Source: an uncultured Lachnospiraceae bacterium
GTDB lineage: Bacteria; Bacillota; Clostridia; Lachnospirales; Lachnospiraceae
Length of the DNA: 45,038 nt
Assembly: GCA_947630085.1 (NCBI GenBank)
Contig: CANRGP010000006.1
Location: forward strand, 1 to 45,038
Direction: 5' to 3'
The notes under the pieces were generated by a model that saw only the letters and a program-made list of their open reading frames with translations, was not told the DNA's origin and did no database searches. Below are positions 8,288 through 16,407 of this stretch, piece after piece. Numbering within the stretch: the stretch's first letter is position 1; every line of letters starts with the position of its first letter. The position numbers and the translations under genes are program-made.

Positions 8288-9418
8288 GTGGATCTTCAGG
8301 AAATTCGAGGGAAACTGGATGTGATAGACGGGCAGCTCGTGCGGCTGCTGGAGGAGCGGCTGAGTCTGTGCGCCGATGTGGCGGAGTATAAGCTGGCCAT
8401 CGGGAAGCCGGTTCTGGATAAGGAGAGAGAGGAACATAAGATCCGGGAGGTGCGGGACCTGGCGGCCGGGTCTTTTGCCAAGGACGCGGCGGAGGAGATG
8501 TTCAGACAGATGATGACCGTCAGCCGCCGCCTGCAGTATCGGATCCTTCAGGAGCACGGCGTCAGGTACGATACGGGCTTTCGGGTAGTGGACTCCCTTC
8601 CCAAAGAAGGCGCCCGCATTGTCTATCAGGGGGTGGAGGGAGCCTACAGCCATGCGGCCGCCCTGGCCTATTTCGGAAGCGGAGCGGACTGCCGCAATGT
8701 AAAGACGTGGGACGACGCCATGAGCGCCGTGGAAAAGGGCGAGGCGGATTATGCGGTGATCCCCATTGAAAATTCTTCCGCGGGAGCCGTATCCGACAAC
8801 TATGATCTGCTGACGGCTCACAGCAATGTGATCGTGGCCGAGATCTTTCTTCCGGTCAACCATGCGCTCCTGGGTCTTCCGGGAGCCGATATTTCCGGCA
8901 TTTCCACGGTATATTCCCATCCTCAGGCGCTGATGCAGTGCTCACAGTACCTCAACCGCCACCGCGAATGGAAACAGATCAGTGTGGAGAATACGGCCGC
9001 GGCGGCCCGGAAGGTGCTCCGGGACGGGGACGCGTCCCAGGCCGCGGTTGCCAGCGAGACGGCGGGGAGGCTGTACGGGCTGGCGGTTCTGGCATCTTCC
9101 GTCAACCACAATAAGGACAACACGACCCGTTTCCTGATCCTCTCCAGAGACAAGGTGTACTGCCGCGGAGCAGGAAAGATCAGCATTTGCTTTGAGCTGC
9201 CGCACAGGAGCGGTTCCCTTTATAATATGCTGGGCAATTTCATATACAACAATGTAAATATGGTCATGATCGAATCCCGCCCGATCCCGGGGCACAGCTG
9301 GGAGTACCGGTTTTTCGTGGACATCGAGGGCAACCTGGGCGATCCGAATATCCGAAACGCCCTGCGCGCGATCTCCGAGGAGGCGGCGAATATGCGGATC
9401 CTGGGCAACTATTCCTGA
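8288..9418 (+). CDS. pheA: Bifunctional chorismate mutase/prephenate dehydratase (P-protein)
   Basis: The enzyme converts chorismate to prephenate and then to phenylpyruvate in phenylalanine synthesis. The 376-residue protein has the three domains in the usual order: AroQ-type chorismate mutase helices (1-85, beginning with DLQEIRGKLDVIDGQLVRLL), prephenate dehydratase (about 112-290, with PIENSSAG and the catalytic T280-R281-F282), and an ACT domain (about 295-376, with ESRPIPGHSWEYRFFVD) that usually binds phenylalanine for feedback inhibition. The start is GTG, placed immediately after the plsC stop and preceded by AAGGAAG inside plsC. Pairing with a phospholipid gene is unusual; I see no aromatic-pathway neighbours and no T-box or attenuator. 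Confidence 0.95.
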   Translation: MDLQEIRGKLDVIDGQLVRLLEERLSLCADVAEYKLAIGKPVLDKEREEHKIREVRDLAAGSFAKDAAEEMFRQMMTVSRRLQYRILQEHGVRYDTGFRVVDSLPKEGARIVYQGVEGAYSHAAALAYFGSGADCRNVKTWDDAMSAVEKGEADYAVIPIENSSAGAVSDNYDLLTAHSNVIVAEIFLPVNHALLGLPGADISGISTVYSHPQALMQCSQYLNRHREWKQISVENTAAAARKVLRDGDASQAAVASETAGRLYGLAVLASSVNHNKDNTTRFLILSRDKVYCRGAGKISICFELPHRSGSLYNMLGNFIYNNVNMVMIESRPIPGHSWEYRFFVDIEGNLGDPNIRNALRAISEEAANMRILGNYS

Positions 9419-9489
9419 ACCGGAGCGCGGTTCTTCGGGAAAGGTGCTTCCGGGCGATCCGGATTCATGACGACAGACGGGAGGCGGCG

Positions 9490-10761
9490 ATGAATTCTCT
9501 GCTTTTATACAGGAATATGGAACATCAGAAACTATTTGACGATATGGCGGCGCTTCTGGACGGATTCGCGGCGGCTTCCGCCGTGGAGTGCGCGAACGGA
9601 CTGATAGAGATCGCCTCCGCCTACGGATTCTCCGGGAACCTGTGGCACTGCTTTCTGGCGCTCTGCCTGGCGACCCATGAAAACGCCTACAGTACCTCCT
9701 GCGAGATACGGGGGGATCTCGGCGGCACGCTCAGCAGCCTGGCCCTGCGGGATTTTGCGGTGTTTAAGGCTCTTTTTGACAAGGATATCACGACCCTGGA
9801 CCGCTTCACGGCGGACGGCGGGAAGGGCTTTTGGGCGGAGATAGCGGATTTCCATCCGGCCGGCGCCGAGAGCCGCATATACAACAAAAGGGTCCGCGAC
9901 AGGATCCTCGAACTGGCGGTGGCCCTGAGCCATGCGGAAGACGCGGAAGGAGTCCGGGCTTCCGTGTCCGGCTTTTACCGGGAATTCGGCGTGGGAAAGT
10001 ACGGCCTGAACAAGGCGTTCCGCGTGGAGGAGAACGGACATGAGGCGCGGATGGTTCCGGTTGTCAATGTGGAACACGTTTATTTTGACGACATCGTGGG
10101 ATACCAGCTGCAGAAAGACAAGCTGATCGAGAACACGGAGGCGTTCCTGCGCGGGAGGGCCGCCAACAATGTGCTGCTGTTCGGCGATGCGGGGACCGGG
10201 AAATCCTCCTGCATCAAGGCGGTCCTGAACGAATATTATGGGCAGGGACTGCGGATCATCGAGGTTTATAAGCATCAGTTCCATGCGCTGTCCTCCATAC
10301 TGGAGCAGATCCAGGACAGAAACTACCGCTTTATCATCTATATGGACGACCTCTCTTTTGAGGAAAGCGAGCTGGAATATAAATACTTAAAGGCCATTAT
10401 CGAGGGCGGGCTGGGGAGAAAGCCGAAAAATGTCCTGATCTATGCCACATCCAACCGGCGCCATCTGATCCGGGAGAAGTTCAGCGACAAGAGGGAGCTT
10501 GACGACGAGCTGCACCAGAACGATACCGTGCAGGAGAAGCTGTCCCTTGTGGCCCGTTTCGGCGTCACCATCTATTTCGGGGCCCCGGATAAGCGGCAGT
10601 TCGGCGGCATCGTGAAGGCCCTGGCGGAGCGGAACCATATCCGGATCCCGGAGGAGGAGCTTCTTGCGGAGGCCAATAAATGGGAGCTGTCCCACGGCGG
10701 CCTTTCCGGGCGGACAGCCGCTCAGTTTATCACATATTTACTGGGGACAAGGGGGGAATGA
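9490..10761 (+). CDS. DUF815-type AAA ATPase
   Basis: The 423-residue protein has a helical N-terminal half without a recognised motif and a C-terminal AAA-type ATPase domain with Walker A GDAGTGKS (232-239) and a Walker B-like IIYMDDLSF. The surrounding sequence (NVLLFGDAGTGKSSCIKAV, VLIYATSNRRHLI) fits the DUF815 family, whose function is not established. It is followed after 3 bases by a Ppx/GppA gene and then by ppk, so it probably belongs to a polyphosphate unit; a role as a remodelling ATPase for that pathway is only a guess. The ATG has GGGAGGCGGCG upstream. The 71-base gap before it shows no clear promoter. Confidence 0.82.
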   Translation: MNSLLLYRNMEHQKLFDDMAALLDGFAAASAVECANGLIEIASAYGFSGNLWHCFLALCLATHENAYSTSCEIRGDLGGTLSSLALRDFAVFKALFDKDITTLDRFTADGGKGFWAEIADFHPAGAESRIYNKRVRDRILELAVALSHAEDAEGVRASVSGFYREFGVGKYGLNKAFRVEENGHEARMVPVVNVEHVYFDDIVGYQLQKDKLIENTEAFLRGRAANNVLLFGDAGTGKSSCIKAVLNEYYGQGLRIIEVYKHQFHALSSILEQIQDRNYRFIIYMDDLSFEESELEYKYLKAIIEGGLGRKPKNVLIYATSNRRHLIREKFSDKRELDDELHQNDTVQEKLSLVARFGVTIYFGAPDKRQFGGIVKALAERNHIRIPEEELLAEANKWELSHGGLSGRTAAQFITYLLGTRGE

Positions 10762-10764
10762 TTT

Positions 10765-12279
10765 ATGGCAAATCATCTGTTTGCGGCCATTGATGTCGGA
10801 TCCTTTGAGCTGGAGATGGGGATTTATGAGATGTCGCCCAAGAACGGGATGCGTCAGGTCGACCATCTGCGCCATGTGATCGCGCTGGGGCGGGAGACAT
10901 ACCACACGGGCAAGATCAGCTACCGCCTGGTGGATGAAATGTGCCGTGTTCTGGAGGATTTTTCCGGGGTGATGAAGAGCTATGGGGTGGAGGATTACCG
11001 GGCCTATGCCACCAGCGCCATGCGCGAGGCGGTCAATAACCGGATCATCCTGGATCAGATCCTTGTGCGGACGGGGATCCGCGTCCGGATCATCAGCAAC
11101 TCCGAGCAGCGTTTTCTGAGCTATAAGGCCATTGCCATGAAAGCGTCGGAATTCGAGAAGATCATCCAGAAGGGGACCGCCATCGCGGACGTCGGCTTTG
11201 GGAGCACGCAGCTGTCTCTGTTTGACAGGGACAGCCTGGTCACTACGCAGAACATTGTTCCCGGCATCCTGAAGATCCGGGATATCCTCGGCCAGATCCG
11301 GGCCAGCGGGTCAACCGAGAAGGCGGTCATCGAGGAGATCATCGACCATGAGCTGGCCAAATTCCGGAAGCTGTACCTGCGGGAGAGGGACCGGGATATC
11401 CGCAACCTGATCGCCGTCGGGGACGCCATTGTCGCTCTGATGAGGGGCGTGACCGGGGCGGGCGCGACCGATCATATTACCCGGGAGGAATTTTCACAGG
11501 TTTATGAAAAGATGATGAATCTGTCGGTCAGCAAGATGGCGGACAGCTTCGGCGTGAGCGAGAGCTTTGTGGAGCTTCTGATTCCGGCCGCCATCATATA
11601 CGAGAGGATCCTGCAGATGACGGGCGCGGAGATGGTATGGGCCCCGGGGACGCGGTTCTGCGACGGGATCGCGGCGGAATATGCCCAGGAGAACAAATAT
11701 CTTCGCTTCGCCCACAATTTTGACGACGATATCGTGGCGGCCGCCAGAAACATAGCCAAGCGCTACCGGTGCGGCAATAACCACATCCAGAATGTGGAGA
11801 ATCTGGCGGTGCAGATGTTCGACGCCATGAAAAAGCACCACGGACTTACGCAGAGGGACCGGATCCTGCTCCGCGTCGCCGCCGTGCTTTACGGCTGCGG
11901 CAAATATATTTCCATGAGGGACTACGGGATCTGCTCCTACAACATCATCATATCCACGGAGATCATCGGGCTTTCCCACAGGGAGAGGGAGATCGTGGCA
12001 AATGTGGTGCGCTACCATACGGAGCGTTTTGATTATGATAAGGCGGACATCCGGACAGCAAAGCTGACGGCAATGCTGAGACTGGCGGTCGCCCTGGATG
12101 CCAGCTACCGCCAGAAGCTCACCGACTGCCGTATGGCGGTGCGGGGCAGCGAGTTTGTGGTGGGAACATCCTATGAGGGCGATCTGAGCCTGGAGAAGAT
12201 GGCGGCTGAGACGGTGGCCGACTTTTTTGAAGAGATATTTGGGATTCAGCCGGTGCTGAAGCAGAAAAGGAGGGGGTAG
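10765..12279 (+). CDS. ppx: Ppx/GppA-family phosphatase with C-terminal HD-like domain
   Basis: Family members remove terminal phosphate from polyphosphate (Ppx) or from pppGpp (GppA). The 504-residue protein has the actin-like ATPase fold signatures: AAIDVGSFELEMGIYEM at the start, ATSAMREAVN (near residue 75) and IADVGFGSTQLSLFD (near 140). The C-terminal third (about 310-480) is a helical HD-superfamily region, as in long Ppx proteins, including a HREREIVANVVRYH stretch. It sits between the DUF815 ATPase (3-base gap) and polyphosphate kinase (3-base gap), which favours exopolyphosphatase over pppGpp phosphatase. The ATG follows GGGGGGAATGATTT; spacing is normal. Confidence 0.88.
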   Translation: MANHLFAAIDVGSFELEMGIYEMSPKNGMRQVDHLRHVIALGRETYHTGKISYRLVDEMCRVLEDFSGVMKSYGVEDYRAYATSAMREAVNNRIILDQILVRTGIRVRIISNSEQRFLSYKAIAMKASEFEKIIQKGTAIADVGFGSTQLSLFDRDSLVTTQNIVPGILKIRDILGQIRASGSTEKAVIEEIIDHELAKFRKLYLRERDRDIRNLIAVGDAIVALMRGVTGAGATDHITREEFSQVYEKMMNLSVSKMADSFGVSESFVELLIPAAIIYERILQMTGAEMVWAPGTRFCDGIAAEYAQENKYLRFAHNFDDDIVAAARNIAKRYRCGNNHIQNVENLAVQMFDAMKKHHGLTQRDRILLRVAAVLYGCGKYISMRDYGICSYNIIISTEIIGLSHREREIVANVVRYHTERFDYDKADIRTAKLTAMLRLAVALDASYRQKLTDCRMAVRGSEFVVGTSYEGDLSLEKMAAETVADFFEEIFGIQPVLKQKRRG

Positions 12280-12282
12280 TAT

Positions 12283-14430
12283 ATGGCGGAGATCGACGCG
12301 AGGTTTGTGAAGCCGGAGAACTTTGTGAACCGGGAGCTGAGCTGGCTGGAGTTTGACTACAGGATCCTGGAGGAAGCGCGGGACAAGACGATTCCTCTGT
12401 TCGAGAGACTGAAGTTTTTAAGCATTACCGCATCCAATCTGGACGAGTTCTTCATGGTCCGCGTAGCCTCCCTGAAGGATATGGTCCATGCGGGCTACAC
12501 CAAGCCCGACATTGCCGGACTAAAGGCGGACGAGCAGCTGACGCTCATCGGAGAGAAGACGCATGAGCTGGTTCAGATGCAGTATTCGACCTACAGCCGT
12601 TCCCTGGTGCCGGCCCTTAAACAGAACGGGATCCGGCTGCTTGACCGGCACGAGGAGCTTACCGGGGAGGAAGGGGCCTGGGTGGACGAATATTTCCAGA
12701 AGAATGTCTATCCGGTGCTTACGCCGATGGCGGTGGACTCGTCCCGGCCCTTCCCGCTGGTTTACAACAAATCGCTGAATATCGCGGCCCTGATCCGCAA
12801 GAAGGACGGAGAGGGAGAGGTCGATTTTGCCATGGTCCGCGTTCCCGCGGTGATCCCCAGGATCGTGGAGATCCCCACAGGCCAGGAACGGGTCTTTATC
12901 CTTCTGGAGGAGATCATCGAGCGGAATCTGCCGGCGCTCTTCCTGAACTGCGATATCATTGCCGCCCATCCTTTCCGCATCATGCGCAATGCCGATCTGT
13001 CCCTGGACGAGGAGGGCGCGGAGGATCTGCTAAAGGAGATCGAGAAGCTTTTGAAGCGCCGCCAGTGGGGAGAGGCCATTCGGCTGGAGATTGAGGACAA
13101 TGCCGACAAAAGGGTCCTGAAGCGCCTCCGAAAGGAGCTGAACATCCAGCCCGCCGATATCTATGAGGTAGGCGGCCCTCTGGATCTGACATTTTTGATG
13201 AAGATGTACGGGACGGACGGATTCGACTACCTGAAAGCGGAGAAGTATACGCCTCAGCCGCATCCGGCGCTGATGAACGACGACGATATCTTTACAAACA
13301 TACGCAGGGGAGATATTTTACTGCACCATCCCTACGAGTCCTTTGAGCCGGTAGTGAATTTTATCCGCACGGCCGCGAGGGACCCGGAGGTGCTTGCGAT
13401 CAAACAGACGCTGTACCGTGTGAGCGGAAATTCGCCGATCGTAGCCGCCCTGGCGGAGGCGAGGAACAACGGAAAGCAGGTTTCTGTCCTGGTGGAGCTG
13501 AAGGCCCGCTTTGACGAGGAGAACAACATTACCTGGGCGAGAATGCTGGAGGAAGCCGGCTGCCATGTGATCTACGGCCTTGTGGGACTGAAGACCCACT
13601 CCAAGATCACGCTGGTGGTGCGGCGTGAGGAGGACGGCATTCGCCGCTATGTCCATCTGGGCACGGGCAACTACAACGATTCCACGGCAAAGCTGTATAC
13701 GGACTGCGGGCTTCTCACCTGTCATCCCCAGATCGGCGAGGACGCCACGGCCGTCTTTAATATGCTCTCGGGCTATTCGGAGCCGCTTCAGTGGAACCAG
13801 CTTGTGGTGGCCCCCATCTGGATGCGGAAAAAATTTACCAGGCTGATCCGGCGCGAGGCGGAGAACGCCAGAGCCGGAAAAGCGGCGAGGATCATTGCGA
13901 AGGTCAACTCCCTCTGCGACCGGGATATTATCGCCGAGCTGTACGCGGCTTCCTGCGCGGGCGTGAAGATCGACCTGATCGTCCGCGGGATCTGCTGCCT
14001 GCGCGTGGGGGTTCCGGGGCTGAGCGAGAATATTTCCGTCCGCTCGATCGTGGGGAATTTCCTGGAGCACGCCCGCATTTTCTACTTTGAGAATAACGGG
14101 ATGCCGGAATACTATATGGGAAGCGCCGACTGGATGCCCAGGAACCTGGACCGCCGGGTGGAGATCATGTTCCCGATCCTGGACCAGGAGCTTCAGGAGA
14201 AGGCAATGCACATCCTGGAGGTTCAGCTGGAGGACAATCTGAAGGCCCATATCCTGAAGCCCGACGGGAGCTACGAGAAGCCGGACCGCAGGGGCCGGGC
14301 GCCGGTGGGCGCGCAGGATACATTCTGCGGAGAGGCGGTCTCCGTTGTGAGAGAACTGAAGGCGCGCCAGGATCCGGTGAACACCCGCGTGTTCGTGCCG
14401 GTCTCCGGAAGCCGCCAGGAGACGCAGTGA
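12283..14430 (+). CDS. ppk1: Polyphosphate kinase 1
   Basis: PPK1 polymerises the gamma-phosphate of ATP into long-chain inorganic polyphosphate, reversibly, through a phosphohistidine. The 715-residue protein has the full family length: N-terminal helical domain (NRELSWLEFDYRILEEA), then the head domain, then the two PLD-like catalytic domains with HHPYESFEPVV, IKQTLYRVSGNSPIV, and GLKTHSKITLVVRR, in which H439 is the candidate phosphorylated histidine, followed by HLGTGNYND. The ATG follows AGGAGGGGGTAGT at the ppx stop. A paired exopolyphosphatase and kinase in one operon allows both synthesis and breakdown to be set together. A likely terminator follows at 14445-14473. Confidence 0.96.
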   Translation: MAEIDARFVKPENFVNRELSWLEFDYRILEEARDKTIPLFERLKFLSITASNLDEFFMVRVASLKDMVHAGYTKPDIAGLKADEQLTLIGEKTHELVQMQYSTYSRSLVPALKQNGIRLLDRHEELTGEEGAWVDEYFQKNVYPVLTPMAVDSSRPFPLVYNKSLNIAALIRKKDGEGEVDFAMVRVPAVIPRIVEIPTGQERVFILLEEIIERNLPALFLNCDIIAAHPFRIMRNADLSLDEEGAEDLLKEIEKLLKRRQWGEAIRLEIEDNADKRVLKRLRKELNIQPADIYEVGGPLDLTFLMKMYGTDGFDYLKAEKYTPQPHPALMNDDDIFTNIRRGDILLHHPYESFEPVVNFIRTAARDPEVLAIKQTLYRVSGNSPIVAALAEARNNGKQVSVLVELKARFDEENNITWARMLEEAGCHVIYGLVGLKTHSKITLVVRREEDGIRRYVHLGTGNYNDSTAKLYTDCGLLTCHPQIGEDATAVFNMLSGYSEPLQWNQLVVAPIWMRKKFTRLIRREAENARAGKAARIIAKVNSLCDRDIIAELYAASCAGVKIDLIVRGICCLRVGVPGLSENISVRSIVGNFLEHARIFYFENNGMPEYYMGSADWMPRNLDRRVEIMFPILDQELQEKAMHILEVQLEDNLKAHILKPDGSYEKPDRRGRAPVGAQDTFCGEAVSVVRELKARQDPVNTRVFVPVSGSRQETQ

Positions 14431-14444
14431 AGCCGGAAAATGCC

Positions 14445-14473
14445 GTATTTTTCCCGTTTCGGAAAATACTTTT
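14445..14473 (+). terminator. Probable terminator after ppk1
   Basis: GTATTTTTCC (14445-14454) pairs with GGAAAATAC (14461-14469) with one bulged T and a 6-base loop, followed by TTTT (14470-14473). It separates the polyphosphate block from the two-component operon. Confidence 0.45.
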
Positions 14474-14516
14474 AATGGATTGGTAAAGAAAAGTTAAGGC
14501 AAAAAGGGATATTGTA

Positions 14517-14525
14517 TGTTATACT
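14517..14525 (+). promoter_or_regulatory. Extended -10 promoter of the two-component/ABC operon
   Basis: TGTTATACT (14517-14525) is a TG-n-TATACT extended -10 placed 30 bases before the response regulator ATG. No good -35 sits at 16-18 bases (the nearest is TTAAGG at 14494-14499, 20 bases away), as expected for an extended -10 or an activator-dependent promoter. The A-rich stretch upstream, with GGTAAAG and AGTTAAGG, could hold a response regulator site. Confidence 0.5.
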
Positions 14526-14555
14526 CTAAGTAAGAATGACAAAGGAGGAAAACAG

Positions 14556-15260
14556 ATGTCTCAGATAAATATTCTGGTAGTTGACGATGAGAGAGAGATC
14601 GCGGATCTGGTTGAGATCTATCTGGTCAGCGACGGCTATAAGGTATTTAAAGCCAATAATGCCCAGGCGGGTCTGGATATCCTGGCAAGGGAGGAGATCC
14701 ATCTGGTTCTCCTGGACATTATGATGCCGGGGATGGACGGCCTGGAGATGTGTCGGAAGATCCGAGAGACGAACAATATCCCTATTATCATGCTCAGTGC
14801 CCGCTCCGCCGACATCGACAAGATCGTGGGGCTCAGCACCGGAGCGGACGACTACGTGGTCAAGCCGTTCAACCCCCTGGAGCTGACGGCCAGGGTGAAG
14901 TCCCAGCTGCGCCGCTACACGCAGCTGAATCCCAACAGCACCTCCCATGAGATCAGTCAGAACGAGATCGCCATCAGAGGGCTGGTGATCAACAAGGACA
15001 ACCACAAGGTCATGGTCTACGGTGAAGAGATCAAGCTGACGCCCATTGAATTTGACATACTTTATCTGCTTGCCTCCAACCCGGGCAAGGTCTTCAACAC
15101 CGACGAGATCTTTGAGCGCGTCTGGAACGAGAAGGTCTACGAAGCGAACAACACGGTCATGGTACATATCCGCCGCCTGCGGAGCAAACTCAAGGAGGAC
15201 GGAAGAGAGAACAAGATCATTACCACGGTGTGGGGAGTAGGGTACAAAATTGAAAAATGA
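14556..15260 (+). CDS. OmpR/VanR-type response regulator
   Basis: The 234-residue protein has an N-terminal receiver domain (about 4-117; phosphoacceptor D54 in LLDIMMPGMDG, conserved K in DDYVVKPFNPLEL) and a C-terminal winged-helix DNA-binding domain (about 138-232, with ELTP-like KLTPIEFDILYLLASNPGK and NNTVMVHIRRLRSKL). The receiver, especially LSTGADDYVVKPFNPLEL and RRYTQLN, closely follows VanR-like regulators of clostridia. That family label does not imply vancomycin resistance; no van ligase or dehydrogenase is present. AAAGGAGGAAAAC is its ribosome site. It overlaps the kinase gene by 11 bases and heads a five-gene overlapping operon that ends in an ABC transporter, its probable target. 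Confidence 0.92.
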   Translation: MSQINILVVDDEREIADLVEIYLVSDGYKVFKANNAQAGLDILAREEIHLVLLDIMMPGMDGLEMCRKIRETNNIPIIMLSARSADIDKIVGLSTGADDYVVKPFNPLELTARVKSQLRRYTQLNPNSTSHEISQNEIAIRGLVINKDNHKVMVYGEEIKLTPIEFDILYLLASNPGKVFNTDEIFERVWNEKVYEANNTVMVHIRRLRSKLKEDGRENKIITTVWGVGYKIEK

Positions 15261-16407
15261 TATGAGCCGCCGTTTCCATACGCGCGTCATTACGAACATC
15301 ATATACAGCACCGTTCTGGCCTGCCTTGTGGAGGTCTTTTTGGTAACCAATCTTACCATGATCGGACGGTACGCGGCGGAAAACGGAAAAGAGGGGAGCC
15401 TGGCTGCGGTCTTTTATCAGCCGGACTCCCTGATCGTATTGCTTTATGTTCTGGTCGGGATAGCCGTATTTTCCGTTTCCTTCCTTCTGCTCCAGAGGGA
15501 ATCCCTGGCGTATATCACCAGGATCTCTGCGGCCATGCAGAATATTGCCGCCGGCGACCTGAATACCTCCGTGGAGGTGATAGGGGACGACGAATTTTCC
15601 CAGATGGCCGCCAACATCAACCTGATGGTAGGGGAGATCCGGGATCTGATGGACCGGGAGAGGGAGTCGGAACGCACAAAAAATGAACTTATCACCAATG
15701 TGGCACATGATCTCCGCACGCCGCTGACGTCGATACTCGGATACCTGGAGCTGCTTTCCGGGCCCGTAAAGCTCGATCCCAAGATGCAGGAAAAGTACAT
15801 CGGGATCACATATACGAAGGCCAAGCGCCTGCAGAAGCTGATCGAGGATCTGTTCGGCTTTACGAAGCTGAATTACGGGAAGATATCCATGCGGGTGACC
15901 CGGGTGGATATCATCAAGCTGCTGAGCCAGCTGCTGGATGAGTTTTATCCCAACTTCATGGAAAAAAACCTGGCCTATGAGCTGCAGAGCAACGTCCCCT
16001 CCATGATGATCACCGCGGACGGAAATCTCCTGGCCCGCCTGTTCGACAATCTGATCAACAACGCCATCAAATATGGGGCAGAGGGGAAACGGATCCTGGT
16101 GCGTGTGCGCGCCGACGACGAGTTTGTGACCGTATCGGTAACAAACTACGGATACGTGATCCCCAAGGAGGAGCTGCCCCTTCTGTTCAACAGGTTTTAC
16201 CGGGTGGAGCAGTCCCGCTCCACGGACACGGGCGGGACCGGGCTGGGGCTTGCGATCGCGAAGAATATTGTGGATATGCACGGAGGCACCATAAATGTGA
16301 GCAGTGACCTGAACGGGACCGTTTTTACGGTGAGGCTTCAGGTGAATTTTGATATCAACAAAGAGAACTTCGTCAGCCTGGGGGAGAATCATGAATACGA
16401 GGTGTAA
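15250..16407 (+). CDS. Membrane sensor histidine kinase (VanS-like)
   Basis: The 385-residue protein has two membrane helices (about 13-35 and 58-80) around a short external loop of only some 20 residues, a HAMP linker, a HisKA domain with VAHDLRTPLTSILGY (phosphorylated H153), and an HATPase_c domain (N box NLINNAIKYG, G1 RFYRVEQSRSTDTGGTGLGL). The short loop suggests sensing within the membrane or through a partner, as in Bce-type kinases, rather than by a large ligand-binding domain. I start it at TTG 15250, which has GGGGAGTAGGG upstream and overlaps the regulator by 11 bases; the ATG at 15262 is the alternative but lacks a ribosome site. It overlaps the next gene by 17 bases. Confidence 0.9.
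   Translation: MKNDMSRRFHTRVITNIIYSTVLACLVEVFLVTNLTMIGRYAAENGKEGSLAAVFYQPDSLIVLLYVLVGIAVFSVSFLLLQRESLAYITRISAAMQNIAAGDLNTSVEVIGDDEFSQMAANINLMVGEIRDLMDRERESERTKNELITNVAHDLRTPLTSILGYLELLSGPVKLDPKMQEKYIGITYTKAKRLQKLIEDLFGFTKLNYGKISMRVTRVDIIKLLSQLLDEFYPNFMEKNLAYELQSNVPSMMITADGNLLARLFDNLINNAIKYGAEGKRILVRVRADDEFVTVSVTNYGYVIPKEELPLLFNRFYRVEQSRSTDTGGTGLGLAIAKNIVDMHGGTINVSSDLNGTVFTVRLQVNFDINKENFVSLGENHEYEV

Noticed and set aside
16349-16390. Upstream start for the large exported protein
   Set aside because: The extension lacks a ribosome site and would place 14 polar residues before the signal peptide; ATG 16391 has GGGGGAGAATC and a proper signal sequence.
14556-16407. Vancomycin resistance locus
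   Set aside because: Only the VanR/VanS-like regulators are present; there is no VanH, D-Ala-D-Lac or D-Ala-D-Ser ligase, VanX or VanT, and the downstream genes are an ABC transporter.
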